Source: Rhodospirillaceae bacterium BRH_c57 (lineage in GTDB: Bacteria; Pseudomonadota; Alphaproteobacteria; Rhodospirillales; Rhodospirillaceae). Taken from it: a DNA stretch of 38,665 bases. This document shows positions 7,790 through 15,408 of this stretch, one piece after another (within the stretch, counting starts at the first letter, position 1; each line of letters opens with the position of its first letter). The translations under genes and the position numbers were made by a program. Where the stretch lies: NCBI GenBank assembly GCA_000961745.1, contig LAEA01000251.1:1-38665 (forward strand), in the 5' to 3' direction. A model generated the notes under the pieces. That model saw nothing but the letters and a program-made list of their open reading frames with translations, was not told where the DNA came from and made no database searches.

Positions 7790-9154
7790 CTAAAGTTCCA
7801 GCAGCGGCTTGCTGGGGGCCAGCTTGCCGAGGGCCAGGACCACGAAGGTCACCCCCCCAAAGACGGCGAGCACCGCGCCGCCCCCCATCACCACCATGGC
7901 CCCGACCTCAAGCGGCGAGGACAAGGCCTGATCGGCCCCGGCGGTCTTGCGGGCCACGCCGCCCGTTCCGGCCAGCCACAGGCCCACGGCGTGCAGCAAC
8001 TGGCCGACGCCATAGGCCCAGATACAGGCCAGCGGCCAGCGTCGCCCGGCCAGCGGGCGGCCCAGACGGGGCAAAACAACCTCGATCACGAACACCATGA
8101 AGGCCAGGGTCACGCCGCCGATCACGGCGTGGTAGTGGCCGGTCGTGCGCGTATCGCCCTGGCCCATGAAATAGCCGAGAACCCCACCGACCGCGAACAG
8201 CAGCAGCGACAGGACCAGCCCCGCACCGGCTGGACGGCCGCAGGGAACGCCGCGCCGCACCAGCGCCCAGGCCAGAGCGACCATCATCACCGCCGGCTGG
8301 ACGATCAGGCCATAGCGGTACAATTCGGTGAAGCCGGTGACCAGCCGGGCATCGCCCGCCTCCAGCAGCAGGTACAGGACCGGCCCGCCGAAGGCCACCG
8401 TGACAAGCAGGGCCAGCACGCGCCGGAACCACACCTGCGGTAACGGCGGCACGGCGTGCAGGCGCTCGCCCACCACCTGCCAGGCAACCAGCATCAGGGC
8501 GGTATTGACGAATTGCAGGATATGGCCGCCGCCCCAGAACAGCGCCTCGTAGTGCGGCTCATCCTCCAGGCCGGGCGGAAGCTGGCGCCACGCGAGCAGG
8601 AAGCACCACAATGCCACCAAATAGATGATGCCAGCCGCCGCCACGCCGAACGACGCCCCCTCCATGGGGCGCGGCATGGACGCCAGCAACCGCCCGACCG
8701 GCAGGGCGATGCACACCAGGAATAGCACCAGCCCGGCGAAGAAGGCCGGATGCGCCCCGACCGGGACGTAGTTGTTGAGGATCGGCACGCCCCATCCCGC
8801 CATCACCGGCACGGCCATGACCGGAAGGCTCAGCGCCGCACCGCGCACGGCCAACGCACCAACGGCGGGACCGCGCACCGCCACCCCATCCTCGGCCAAG
8901 CCCGAGGCCGCCCAGGTCGCCATCAGCCCCAGCACGGCGAGGTACCACAGCACCACCGTGAACACCACATGGACCACCAGCGCCATGCGGAAGTACCCGG
9001 CCGGCAGCAGATCCTGCACCACCGGGGTGCGCAGCAGCGCCAGCGACAGGGCCATCAACCCGCCCAGCGCCAGCGCGCCGACCGCCAACAGCGCCCAGTG
9101 GCGCATTTCCGCATCAAGGGACTGTCGCACCATCACCCCAGGGTTCCAGCGCAC
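7790..9154 (-). CDS. Divergent heme-copper oxidase subunit I-like protein lacking most CuB ligands
   Basis: This is a 454-residue protein with about twelve membrane segments. It resembles the heme-copper oxidase catalytic subunit: His62 in the second segment and GHYH (His340, His342) near the tenth fit the low-spin heme pair and the proximal ligand of the high-spin heme. FWGGGH (His211) occupies the place of the first CuB ligand, but the usual HPEVY continuation is replaced by HILQF. The HH pair expected in the next segment is absent; only His233, in a loop, lies between 211 and 340. It therefore may not bind CuB normally. The start is taken as GTG at 9154, though ATG at 9133 is also possible. 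No subunit II or CuA protein is adjacent. The cluster with ctaB and a DUF420 gene argues that it does carry heme. Confidence 0.8.
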   Translation of the reverse strand: MRWNPGVMVRQSLDAEMRHWALLAVGALALGGLMALSLALLRTPVVQDLLPAGYFRMALVVHVVFTVVLWYLAVLGLMATWAASGLAEDGVAVRGPAVGALAVRGAALSLPVMAVPVMAGWGVPILNNYVPVGAHPAFFAGLVLFLVCIALPVGRLLASMPRPMEGASFGVAAAGIIYLVALWCFLLAWRQLPPGLEDEPHYEALFWGGGHILQFVNTALMLVAWQVVGERLHAVPPLPQVWFRRVLALLVTVAFGGPVLYLLLEAGDARLVTGFTELYRYGLIVQPAVMMVALAWALVRRGVPCGRPAGAGLVLSLLLFAVGGVLGYFMGQGDTRTTGHYHAVIGGVTLAFMVFVIEVVLPRLGRPLAGRRWPLACIWAYGVGQLLHAVGLWLAGTGGVARKTAGADQALSSPLEVGAMVVMGGGAVLAVFGGVTFVVLALGKLAPSKPLLEL

Positions 9155-9157
9155 ATA

Positions 9158-9589
9158 TCAGGGCACCGGCGCATAAAGGTGGTACAGCATCACGTAGATC
9201 ACCACGCCCGTCACCGAGACGTACAGCCAGATCGGCATGGTCCAGCGGGCCAGCGGCCGGTGCCGCTCGATGGTGCCGCGCATGCCGCGCCACGCGGTCA
9301 CGGCAATCATCGGAGTGACGACGGCGGCCAGGATCACATGGCTTATCAGCATGGCGTAGTAGGCCGGACGCACCCACCCCTGCCCGGCGAAAACGAAGAT
9401 CGGCGCCGTGAGGTGGTAGACCACGTAAAACACCAGGAACAGCGCCGAGGTGACCAGCGCAGCCACCATCACCGGGCGATGAACGTCGGCCCGTCCGGCC
9501 CGCGCCATGGTCAACCCGATGACCAGCAGGACGGTGGTGACGGCATTCAGCGCGGCGTTGACGTGCGGCAGCGTCGAGACTGTGTCCAT
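9158..9589 (-). CDS. DUF420 (CtaM/YozB-like) membrane protein
   Basis: This 143-residue protein has four membrane segments. It shows the family pattern of DUF420: an N-terminal LPHVNAALN, an HRPVM motif after the first segment, a YHLTAPIFVFAGQG loop, HVILA, and the C-terminal RWTMPIWLYVSVTGVVIYVMLY. The Bacillus relative CtaM is needed for activity of heme-A-containing oxidases. Here the gene ends 3 bases upstream of the oxidase-like gene and surely belongs to the same operon, so a role in heme insertion or assembly of that protein is a fair inference. Confidence 0.9.
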   Translation of the reverse strand: MDTVSTLPHVNAALNAVTTVLLVIGLTMARAGRADVHRPVMVAALVTSALFLVFYVVYHLTAPIFVFAGQGWVRPAYYAMLISHVILAAVVTPMIAVTAWRGMRGTIERHRPLARWTMPIWLYVSVTGVVIYVMLYHLYAPVP

Positions 9590-9619
9590 GCGTCCCCTCC
9601 CCCTTTATTCCCCTAAAGC

Positions 9620-9745
9620 TCAGGAGGTGAAGCCCTTGGCGGCCCACACCAACTGGATGCTCAGGTACAGCCCGAGGACGATCAGCGCCAGCGTCACGCC
9701 GAGGGCGCGGTTGCTGAGCCGGGCGGGCTTTTCCGTCTGGGACAT
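9620..9745 (-). CDS. 41-residue single-pass membrane peptide
   Basis: This short gene encodes 41 residues beginning MSQTEKPARLSNRALGV. A single strongly hydrophobic segment (ALIVLGLYLSIQLVW) follows a basic N-terminus. AGGAGA lies about 6 bases before the ATG, and the gene is the first of the minus-strand oxidase-like operon, 30 bases upstream of the DUF420 gene. Its size and topology recall small CcoQ-like or assembly subunits of terminal oxidases, but I recognise no family. The good ribosome site and operon position make it likely to be real. Confidence 0.7.
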   Translation of the reverse strand: MSQTEKPARLSNRALGVTLALIVLGLYLSIQLVWAAKGFTS

Positions 9746-10037
9746 CGCAGGTCTCCTGTGGCGGCACGGACCATCAGCCTAGCGGTCCAAGACCGACAGC
9801 GAAAGGCCGTTGATGCGTCAGGCGGATGAAAGCGCAAGATTACCCGTCTCCGTGACGCGGGTTTATCCTTTTGCGCCACGATGCTCCACCATGCGGATGA
9901 GGCCAGTCCCACCCAAGGGGTTGGCGTGGCGTTTGGTTTTACCGGGGCGATCCAGAGTGCTATACTCCCACGCAATGCTCGGGTATTCGCCCGATCCCCG
10001 GAGCGGTTTCCTCCGGAACACGACAGGGAGGTAGGCC
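9746..10037. promoter_or_regulatory. Divergent intergenic region
   Basis: This gap lies between the oxidase-like operon (minus strand) and the DUF2189 gene (plus strand) and must hold promoters for both. I see no clear operator or hairpin in it. Confidence 0.35.
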
Positions 10038-10904
10038 ATGGCCACGCAATCCACACCCTTCCACGCGCCACGGGCGCATCCGGCCCAGGAACACCCGCCC
10101 GAGGGCAAGTATACCGAACCGGCGCACCACGACGACAGCCCCTACTGGTTCGGCGGCACCACGCCCCCGACCATCCGCATGGTCAGCGCCGACGACACCA
10201 CCCGCTGGCTGGTCCGTGGCTGGCACGACCTGCTCGCCGCCCCCACGGTCAGCCTGACCTATGGCGCGATTTTCGTGATTGCCGCCTATGTGATCGTTTT
10301 CGGCCTGGGCCAGATCGGCATGACGTCGCTCATTCTGCCTTTGATGGCCGGGTTCATGCTGATCGGCCCGCTGGCCGCCGTGGGCCTGTACGAGGTCAGC
10401 CGCCTGCACGCCCTGCGCCAACCGGTCAGTGTGGGAGCCGCGCTGTCAGCCTTCACGCGTTACAGCGGGCAGCTTCTGGTGATCGGCCTGGCGTTGATGC
10501 TCATGCTGATGCTGTGGGTGGTGACGGCGATGTACATCTTCGCCATCTTCTACACCGGGGCGCCCCCGGCCATGGAAACCTTCGTCAGCGATCTGGTGCT
10601 GGCGCCCCAGGCTCCGCTGTTCCTGCTGGTCGGCACGGCGGCTGGCGGCGTCCTGGCGGCCATCGTGTTCGCCATCAGCGCGGTGTCCTTGCCGATGATC
10701 GTCGATCGCAACGTCTCGCCGGTCCACGCCATGGCGACCAGCGTCATGGCGGTGCGCCAGAACTGGAAGGTGATGATTGGTTGGGCGGCGATGATCGTTC
10801 TCATCACCATGGCGGGCATGGTGACATTCTTCGTCGGCCTGGCCCTGGCCCTGCCGCTGGTCGGGCACGCCAGTTGGCATGCCTACAGGGGCATGGTGGA
10901 GTAA
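10038..10904 (+). CDS. DUF2189 family membrane protein
   Basis: This 288-residue protein has a hydrophilic, His/Pro-rich N-terminus of about 65 residues. Membrane segments follow near residues 75-95, 97-115, 150-180, 195-220 and 250-275. The layout and the RWLVRGWHDL start of the membrane domain fit the DUF2189 family, whose function is unknown. GGGAGG precedes the ATG. It stands alone between two divergently oriented neighbours, with a block of hairpins downstream. A link to the oxidase-like operon is possible through the shared promoter region but is not shown. Confidence 0.8.
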   Translation: MATQSTPFHAPRAHPAQEHPPEGKYTEPAHHDDSPYWFGGTTPPTIRMVSADDTTRWLVRGWHDLLAAPTVSLTYGAIFVIAAYVIVFGLGQIGMTSLILPLMAGFMLIGPLAAVGLYEVSRLHALRQPVSVGAALSAFTRYSGQLLVIGLALMLMLMLWVVTAMYIFAIFYTGAPPAMETFVSDLVLAPQAPLFLLVGTAAGGVLAAIVFAISAVSLPMIVDRNVSPVHAMATSVMAVRQNWKVMIGWAAMIVLITMAGMVTFFVGLALALPLVGHASWHAYRGMVE

Positions 10905-11004
10905 GGGTTCAACCCTTGGCGCCCCCTGGAGCGGTCGCTTGCGCATTGGTCCGCTGACGCGGATGGCTGCCGCCAACCTGGAGCGACGCTCCAGACCTCA
11001 CTTG

Positions 11005-11067
11005 TTTTCTTGAAGAAAAAAAGGGGGTTTGGGGCTTGCCCCAAGCGGGCTTGGGCGGCAGCCCAAG
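11005..11067. repeat. Cluster of three short hairpins (REP-like, possible bidirectional terminator)
   Basis: Three inverted repeats lie in a row between convergent genes: TTTTCTTGAAGAAAA (11005-11019), TTGGGGC/GCCCCAA (11029-11044) and CTTGGGC/GCCCAAG (11050-11067). They fill the gap between the DUF2189 gene and the minus-strand thioredoxin gene and could end transcription from both sides. A related hairpin block occurs at 33349-33389, suggesting a dispersed extragenic repeat. Confidence 0.6.
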
Positions 11068-11090
11068 AAGCACATCGAACGCAGACTACT

Positions 11091-11543
11091 TCAGCCCTTG
11101 GCGGCGTCGTCCATCTTGTCGATGTACTTGCGCAGGAAGGCCCAGAACCAGTCGGGCTGGTAACCGGGGATGCGGCCCACTTCCTTGCCGTTGTCGTCGA
11201 GGACCACGAACGTCGGGGTGAACACCAGCCCCTTGATGTGCGCCAGATCCTTGGGCCACGGCTCGCTGGACGACACGCGGCGCAGGGGCAGGCGGGCACC
11301 CTCGTCAGTCTTGGGGTAGATGGGCGCCACCTCTTCGTCCCACTGCTCGCAGTAGGCGCAGCCGATGCCGTGGTAATAGAGCAACTCGGCGGCAACGGCC
11401 GGAGTGCCGAGCCCTATCCAGGCCAGCCCCAGGGCGGCGAGAAAATGTCGAAGACCCATGCCGCGCCGGGCGCTCCGCTCCCGGTGACGTCCGGCGGGTG
11501 CGGCAGCACTGCAGGCGGCGGTCGGGACGGAACGTGCGGGCAT
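11091..11543 (-). CDS. Periplasmic thioredoxin-like protein
   Basis: This 150-residue protein carries a thioredoxin-type active site CAYC (Cys62, Cys65) in YYHGIGCAYCEQWDEEV, and the cis-Pro region FTPTFVVLD. A hydrophobic signal segment (LRHFLAALGLAWIGLGTPAVAA) directs it to the periplasm. I use the ATG at 11543 because GGAGGAGA precedes it. Starting at Met29 (11459) would give a shorter, more ordinary signal peptide but has a poor ribosome site. It lies upstream of tusA and dsrE2 on the same strand only in the sense of sharing their cluster, since it is transcribed after them. Its likely job is thiol-disulfide handling for periplasmic sulfur proteins, in the manner of SoxW/SoxS, with electrons from the CcdA protein encoded further on. 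Confidence 0.82.
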   Translation of the reverse strand: MPARSVPTAACSAAAPAGRHRERSARRGMGLRHFLAALGLAWIGLGTPAVAAELLYYHGIGCAYCEQWDEEVAPIYPKTDEGARLPLRRVSSSEPWPKDLAHIKGLVFTPTFVVLDDNGKEVGRIPGYQPDWFWAFLRKYIDKMDDAAKG

Positions 11544-11615
11544 GGGTCTCCTCCAATTCAGCAGGAAGCGATGGACCGGACCCCTTCATGGACCCCGGCC
11601 GCCGAGTCGGCCTGC

Positions 11616-11843
11616 CTAGTTCTTCTGGATCTGAAACGTATACACGCCACCAGCTTCCTGCTGGCCGAGCAGCGAATTGCCGGTCTGACGGCAGAACGCG
11701 TCAAAGTCCTTCACGGAACCGGGGTCGGTGGCCTGGACTTCCAGGATGGCGCCGGCGGCGAGGTCCTTGATGGCCTTCTTGGCGCGCAGAATCGGCAGCG
11801 GGCAGTTCAGGCCCTTGACGTCCAGGACGGTCTTGTCGCTCAT
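11616..11843 (-). CDS. tusA: TusA-family sulfur carrier protein
   Basis: This 75-residue protein matches the TusA/SirA fold in length and has the family motif NCPLPILRAKKAI, with the persulfide-carrying Cys14 in the Cys-Pro-x-Pro sequence. A GAGGGAGA ribosome site precedes the ATG. TusA passes sulfane sulfur between cytoplasmic proteins. In sulfur oxidisers it commonly lies with dsrE2 and feeds the rDsr or sHdr pathway. Here it follows dsrE2 on the same strand with a 123-base gap, which strongly supports the oxidative role rather than tRNA thiolation. Confidence 0.95.
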   Translation of the reverse strand: MSDKTVLDVKGLNCPLPILRAKKAIKDLAAGAILEVQATDPGSVKDFDAFCRQTGNSLLGQQEAGGVYTFQIQKN

Positions 11844-11966
11844 TGAAACTTCTCCCTCAGTCGGTATGGTTTGGTTTTTTGTGAACTTGAAACGACTCGG
11901 GCACCAGCCAGCCTGCCCCCCAGAGCCACACGGGCGGCCTGGACAGGGTGGCGGCCGGCAATCGGG

Positions 11967-12458
11967 TCAGATGAACAGGTTGATTTCGCTCTGCGTGGCC
12001 GTTTCGATGTACGTGGCCGCGCCGGCATATTCCAGACCGTCGATCATGTCTTCCTGCTTGTATTCAAACAGGTCCATGGTCATCTGACAGACGATAAAGC
12101 GCACCTCGGCCTCGATGGCCAGATCACGCAGTTCCTCCAGCGAGGCCACGCCCTTCTTTTTGATCATGTTCTTCATCATCGACGTCGCCATCGAATCGAC
12201 GCCCGGAATCATGCCGATGATGTTGGGCATGGCCATGTGCATGCCCATCATGGGCATCTCCATGGCCGCGTTGCCGAGCGGCGTGACCTGGACGTCGAGC
12301 TTCTTCTTGAGCAGCGCCAGACCGTAGAAAGTGAAGAACAGCGTGACGTTCAGGCCCATGCTGGCCGCCGTGGTGGCGAGAATCAGCGGCGGATAGCCCC
12401 AGTCCAGGGACCCCTTTGTCACAATAATGGACATGCTCTTGGCGTTCGCCTCGGACAT
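11967..12458 (-). CDS. dsrE2: DsrE2-like sulfur carrier protein
   Basis: This 163-residue DsrE/F-superfamily protein begins with the typical SIIVTKGSLDWGYPPLILATTAA and a likely membrane-associated LNVTLFFTFYGL. The conserved sulfur-binding Cys124 lies in RFIVCQMTMDLF, followed by the C-terminal pattern YAGAATYIE. It is the only cysteine. Between them is a striking Met-rich loop (residues 66-94) that is also seen in DsrE2 relatives. GGGAGG precedes the ATG. In Allochromatium the rhd-tusA-dsrE2 proteins relay sulfur to cytoplasmic oxidation. This cluster keeps tusA-dsrE2, with a rhodanese elsewhere in the window. The gene is divergent from the YeeE transporter. Confidence 0.92.
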   Translation of the reverse strand: MSEANAKSMSIIVTKGSLDWGYPPLILATTAASMGLNVTLFFTFYGLALLKKKLDVQVTPLGNAAMEMPMMGMHMAMPNIIGMIPGVDSMATSMMKNMIKKKGVASLEELRDLAIEAEVRFIVCQMTMDLFEYKQEDMIDGLEYAGAATYIETATQSEINLFI

Positions 12459-12816
12459 GTAATCCCTCCCATGGTTGCCTTCCGGTCCCGCGCCCCGGAT
12501 GGGGACTCGTCCAGAGGCAGGGCCGGTTTCCGGCCGTTGGTTCCGCGCACCCGGCGTACCGGGCGCGGCTTTACAGCGCTGCGCCTTGCCCCGTTGCGAC
12601 CACGCCCGCCGTAATTCCCGGCGGTCGTCCGCATGTGAAGGCTTGCCGCGTGACCGTAGCGACTGCTAATTTAGAACATCCCAATATAAAAACAAAGACC
12701 CTACACGCCATCTGCCGCCATCGCGTTCAATCGGGCCAGACCCGCCGCTGCGGCACCAACGAAAAACGGGGGGGACGGGACACCCCTCTGAAAAGACTCA
12801 ATCGGGAGGACGTCTC
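12459..12816. promoter_or_regulatory. Divergent promoter region of dsrE2-tusA and the YeeE transporter
   Basis: This 358-base gap sits between divergent genes and contains no gene I can support. It has a GC-rich hairpin near 12544-12567 (ACCCGG/CCGGG arms). An AT-rich island at about 12665-12700 (TGCTAATTTAGAAC) stands out from the surrounding GC and is the best candidate for the shared promoter or operator. Confidence 0.45.
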
Positions 12817-13923
12817 GTGGAAGACATGCCAATTTCCACCCTTATCGGCTGGTGGGCCCTGGCCGCCGGCATCGTGTTCGGGGCCACTGCGAACAAAACA
12901 AATTTCTGCACCATGGGCGCCATCTCGGACATGGTGTTCATGGACGACTATGGCCGCATGCGCGCCTGGGTGCTGGCCATTGCCGTTGCCCTGATCGGCA
13001 CCACGGTGCTGCACGTCAGCGGCATGATCGACATCAACAACAGCATCTATCGCACCGCCAACCTGGGGTGGTTCGGCGCCGTGCTGGGCGGGCTGATGTT
13101 CGGCTTCGGCATGACCATGGCCGGCGGCTGCGGCAACAAGACGCTGGTCCGCATCGGCGGCGGCAACCTCAAGAGCATCTACGTTTTCCTGATCATGGGC
13201 ATCTTCGCCATCATGACCCTGCGCGGCCTGACCGGCATGGCGCGTGTCGAGATGGAAGCCCTGACCAACATTGACCTCGGTGCCGCCGGGTACACATCGC
13301 AGGGCGTCGAGGAATTGATCGCCAGCGGCTTCGGCCTCAGCGCCGACATGGTGCGCTGGGTACTGGTCGCCATCCTGGGCGGCGGCGCGCTGGTATGGTG
13401 CTTCAAGGACGCCGAGTTCCGCGCCTCGCCGGCCAACATGCTGGGCGGCCTCATCATCGGCCTGCTGATCCCGGCCGGCTGGTACATCACCGGGGTCCTC
13501 GGCTTTGACGAGTTCGAGCCGGCGCCGCTGATGTCGTTCACCTTCGTCGCACCGTCGGGCGAGACCATCCAGTACCTGATGATCTTTTCCGGAGCGACCA
13601 TCAACTTTGGCATCGCCTCGGTGTTCGGCGTCATCCTGGGGTCGTTCCTGATGGCCCTGGGCACCCGCAGCTTCAACCTCGAAGGCTTTGGCGACGCGGC
13701 CGACATGCTGCGCCACTCCTTCGGTGCCGCGCTGATGGGCATCGGCGGCGTGCTGGCGCTGGGCTGCACCATCGGCCAGGGCATCACCGGCATGTCCACC
13801 CTGGCGCTCAGTTCGTTCCTGGCGCTCGGCTCCATCATCTTTGGTGGCGTGCTGGGCATGAAGTACATGGAGGAAGGGTCGATCTTCGGTGCCCTGCGCG
13901 CCATGGTCCCCGGCCGGGCCTGA
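12817..13923 (+). CDS. YeeE/YedE family sulfur-compound transporter
   Basis: This 368-residue membrane protein has about nine to ten segments. It carries the three family cysteine motifs in a repeated fold: NFCTMGA (Cys31), GGCGNKTLV (Cys105) and LGCTIGQG (Cys317). In the characterised relative TsuA such cysteines relay thiosulfate sulfur across the membrane. The start is GTG at 12817, spaced 6 bases from GGGAGGA; the ATG at 12826 is poorly spaced. It is divergent from dsrE2-tusA, so uptake of sulfur and hand-over to TusA/DsrE2 is a reasonable inference. A terminator follows, and then the sox genes. Confidence 0.92.
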   Translation: MEDMPISTLIGWWALAAGIVFGATANKTNFCTMGAISDMVFMDDYGRMRAWVLAIAVALIGTTVLHVSGMIDINNSIYRTANLGWFGAVLGGLMFGFGMTMAGGCGNKTLVRIGGGNLKSIYVFLIMGIFAIMTLRGLTGMARVEMEALTNIDLGAAGYTSQGVEELIASGFGLSADMVRWVLVAILGGGALVWCFKDAEFRASPANMLGGLIIGLLIPAGWYITGVLGFDEFEPAPLMSFTFVAPSGETIQYLMIFSGATINFGIASVFGVILGSFLMALGTRSFNLEGFGDAADMLRHSFGAALMGIGGVLALGCTIGQGITGMSTLALSSFLALGSIIFGGVLGMKYMEEGSIFGALRAMVPGRA

Positions 13924-14002
13924 AAGAAATCTGACCCAAAATCCTGACGCAAACGTTCGAGGCGAAAAAGTATCCTCGGAACTCTAAAGGATAGTGTGCA
14001 GT

Positions 14003-14036
14003 GCGGCGACCGGGACCTTCCCGCGTCGCCGTTTTT
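14003..14036 (+). terminator. Rho-independent terminator after the YeeE gene
   Basis: A GC-rich stem (GGCGACCGGGA paired imperfectly with TCCCGCGTCGCC around a CCT loop) is followed by TTTTT at 14032-14036. It lies 80 bases after the YeeE stop codon and separates it from the sox operon. Confidence 0.75.
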
Positions 14037-14260
14037 GCGTCCGTGGGCCGTTGCTGCCGCAGTCTCAGCGGGTTACCATTCAATCCGCATGTGTGCGGCG
14101 CAATATTCCATGCTGCTTATCTAACATTAGGAAACATTCATAAAAGGATTGCGCTCGACAACGTTCTTTCACTACACTTTTGGGAACAACAACGGTCCAA
14201 CAATGGACCCGGCGGTGGACACTCCTTCGTGGGTGACTCCAGCTATCTGAACAGGGAGGA
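14037..14260 (+). promoter_or_regulatory. sox operon promoter region with perfect palindrome
   Basis: After the terminator the DNA turns AT-rich (for example TATCTAACATTAGGAAACATTC at about 14118-14139, cited in part), which suggests the sox promoter. A perfect palindrome GGTCCA-ACAA-TGGACC lies at 14194-14209, 52 bases before soxX, and could be an operator. Similar half sites occur before the rhodanese and fccA genes. No regulator gene is nearby. Confidence 0.5.
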
Positions 14261-14761
14261 ATGATGACCGTGACCCCGCACACCTTCGGGCTCCGCCGCC
14301 CCATGATCGCCTGCGCCACGGCACTGGTCGGTCTGACCTTGGCCGGGACCGCCTCGGCCGAAATGGCCCGCGTCCAGGACCCCGGACTCCAGCCCTACAC
14401 CATCAACGGCGCTGAAATCTCCGAGCCCCTGACCGCTGAGCCGGGCGACGCAAAGCGCGGCAAGGCGCTGTTCATCAACCGCAAGATGGGCAACTGCCTG
14501 ACCTGCCACACCGCGCCCATCCCCGAGGAAGACTTCCACGGCAACGTCGGCCCCGACCTCGCCGGGGTCGGCAGTCGCATGACCGCCGCCGAACTGCGGC
14601 TGCGCCTGGTCGATGCCAAGGCCCTGCTGCCCGAGTCGCTGATGCCGTCGTTCTACCGCACTGCCGGCCTGCGCCAGGTGAAAAAGGACTTCGTCGGCAA
14701 GCCGATCCTGAAGGCCCAGGAAATCGAAGACGTCATCGCCTACCTTCAGACCCTGAAGTAG
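14261..14761 (+). CDS. soxX: SoxX, monoheme cytochrome c of the thiosulfate-oxidising complex
   Basis: This 166-residue (or 165-residue) periplasmic cytochrome has a signal peptide ending near ASAE (residue 34). One heme motif is CLTCH (Cys79, Cys82, His83), and Met128 in PESLMPSFYR is the expected axial ligand. With SoxA it forms SoxXA, which oxidatively couples thiosulfate to the SoxY cysteine. ATG codons occur at 14261 and 14264. GGGAGGA ends right at 14260, so the second is better spaced. It is first of the soxXYZAB-ccdA run. Confidence 0.96.
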   Translation: MMTVTPHTFGLRRPMIACATALVGLTLAGTASAEMARVQDPGLQPYTINGAEISEPLTAEPGDAKRGKALFINRKMGNCLTCHTAPIPEEDFHGNVGPDLAGVGSRMTAAELRLRLVDAKALLPESLMPSFYRTAGLRQVKKDFVGKPILKAQEIEDVIAYLQTLK

Positions 14762-14851
14762 GCCCAACCGAACCCGCGCAATAGCGACGATCATTCCGGG
14801 CGCCGCCGCCCCCACGCTGGGGCTCCGTCCGGCCAAGGAGGAAACAAGGGA

Positions 14852-15331
14852 ATGTCTGTGCTGAAGGAAACGCGCCTGGCGTTGAGCCGTCGTCAGTTGC
14901 TCACCGCCGCCGGCACCGGCCTGGTGGCCGCCGCCGGCCTGTCGGTGATGACCGCCCGTCCGGCCGCCGCCGCCGCGAGCGCCGAGGAAATGATCGCCAA
15001 GATCGCCGGCGGCACCCCCAAGGAAGGCCTCGTCAAGGTTGACGGCCCCGAGATCGCGGAAAACGGCAATACCGTGCCGGTGACGATCGAAGTCGAGTCA
15101 CCCATGACGGCCGACAACTACGTCAAGTCCGTGCATGTGTTCGCCGATGGCAACCCCAGCCCGGAAGTCGCCGCGTTCACCTTCACGCCGCAGTCCGGCA
15201 AGGCCTTTGCCAAGTTCCGCATCCGTCTCGCCAAGACCCAGAACGTCCGGGCCGTGGCCATGATGAGCGATGGGTCGTCCTACGTCGGCAGCAAGGAAAT
15301 CAAGGTCACCATCGGCGGCTGCGGCGGCTGA
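14852..15331 (+). CDS. soxY: SoxY, sulfur-carrier subunit
   Basis: This 159-residue protein has a Tat signal (LSRRQLLTAAGTGL) cleaved around AAAA at residue 41. It ends in the swinging-arm motif GGCGG, whose Cys binds the sulfur intermediates throughout the Sox cycle. AAGGAGGAAA precedes the ATG. SoxY is exported together with SoxZ, encoded next, which has no signal of its own. Length and ending are fully typical, with no sign of decay. Confidence 0.97.
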   Translation: MSVLKETRLALSRRQLLTAAGTGLVAAAGLSVMTARPAAAAASAEEMIAKIAGGTPKEGLVKVDGPEIAENGNTVPVTIEVESPMTADNYVKSVHVFADGNPSPEVAAFTFTPQSGKAFAKFRIRLAKTQNVRAVAMMSDGSSYVGSKEIKVTIGGCGG

Positions 15332-15408
15332 TCGGCCACGCCTCCTGACCAACCGACTGACCGACCGCCTGCCGCAAAAGACCGGGCGAGAACCGAGGAG
15401 AATTCAAG

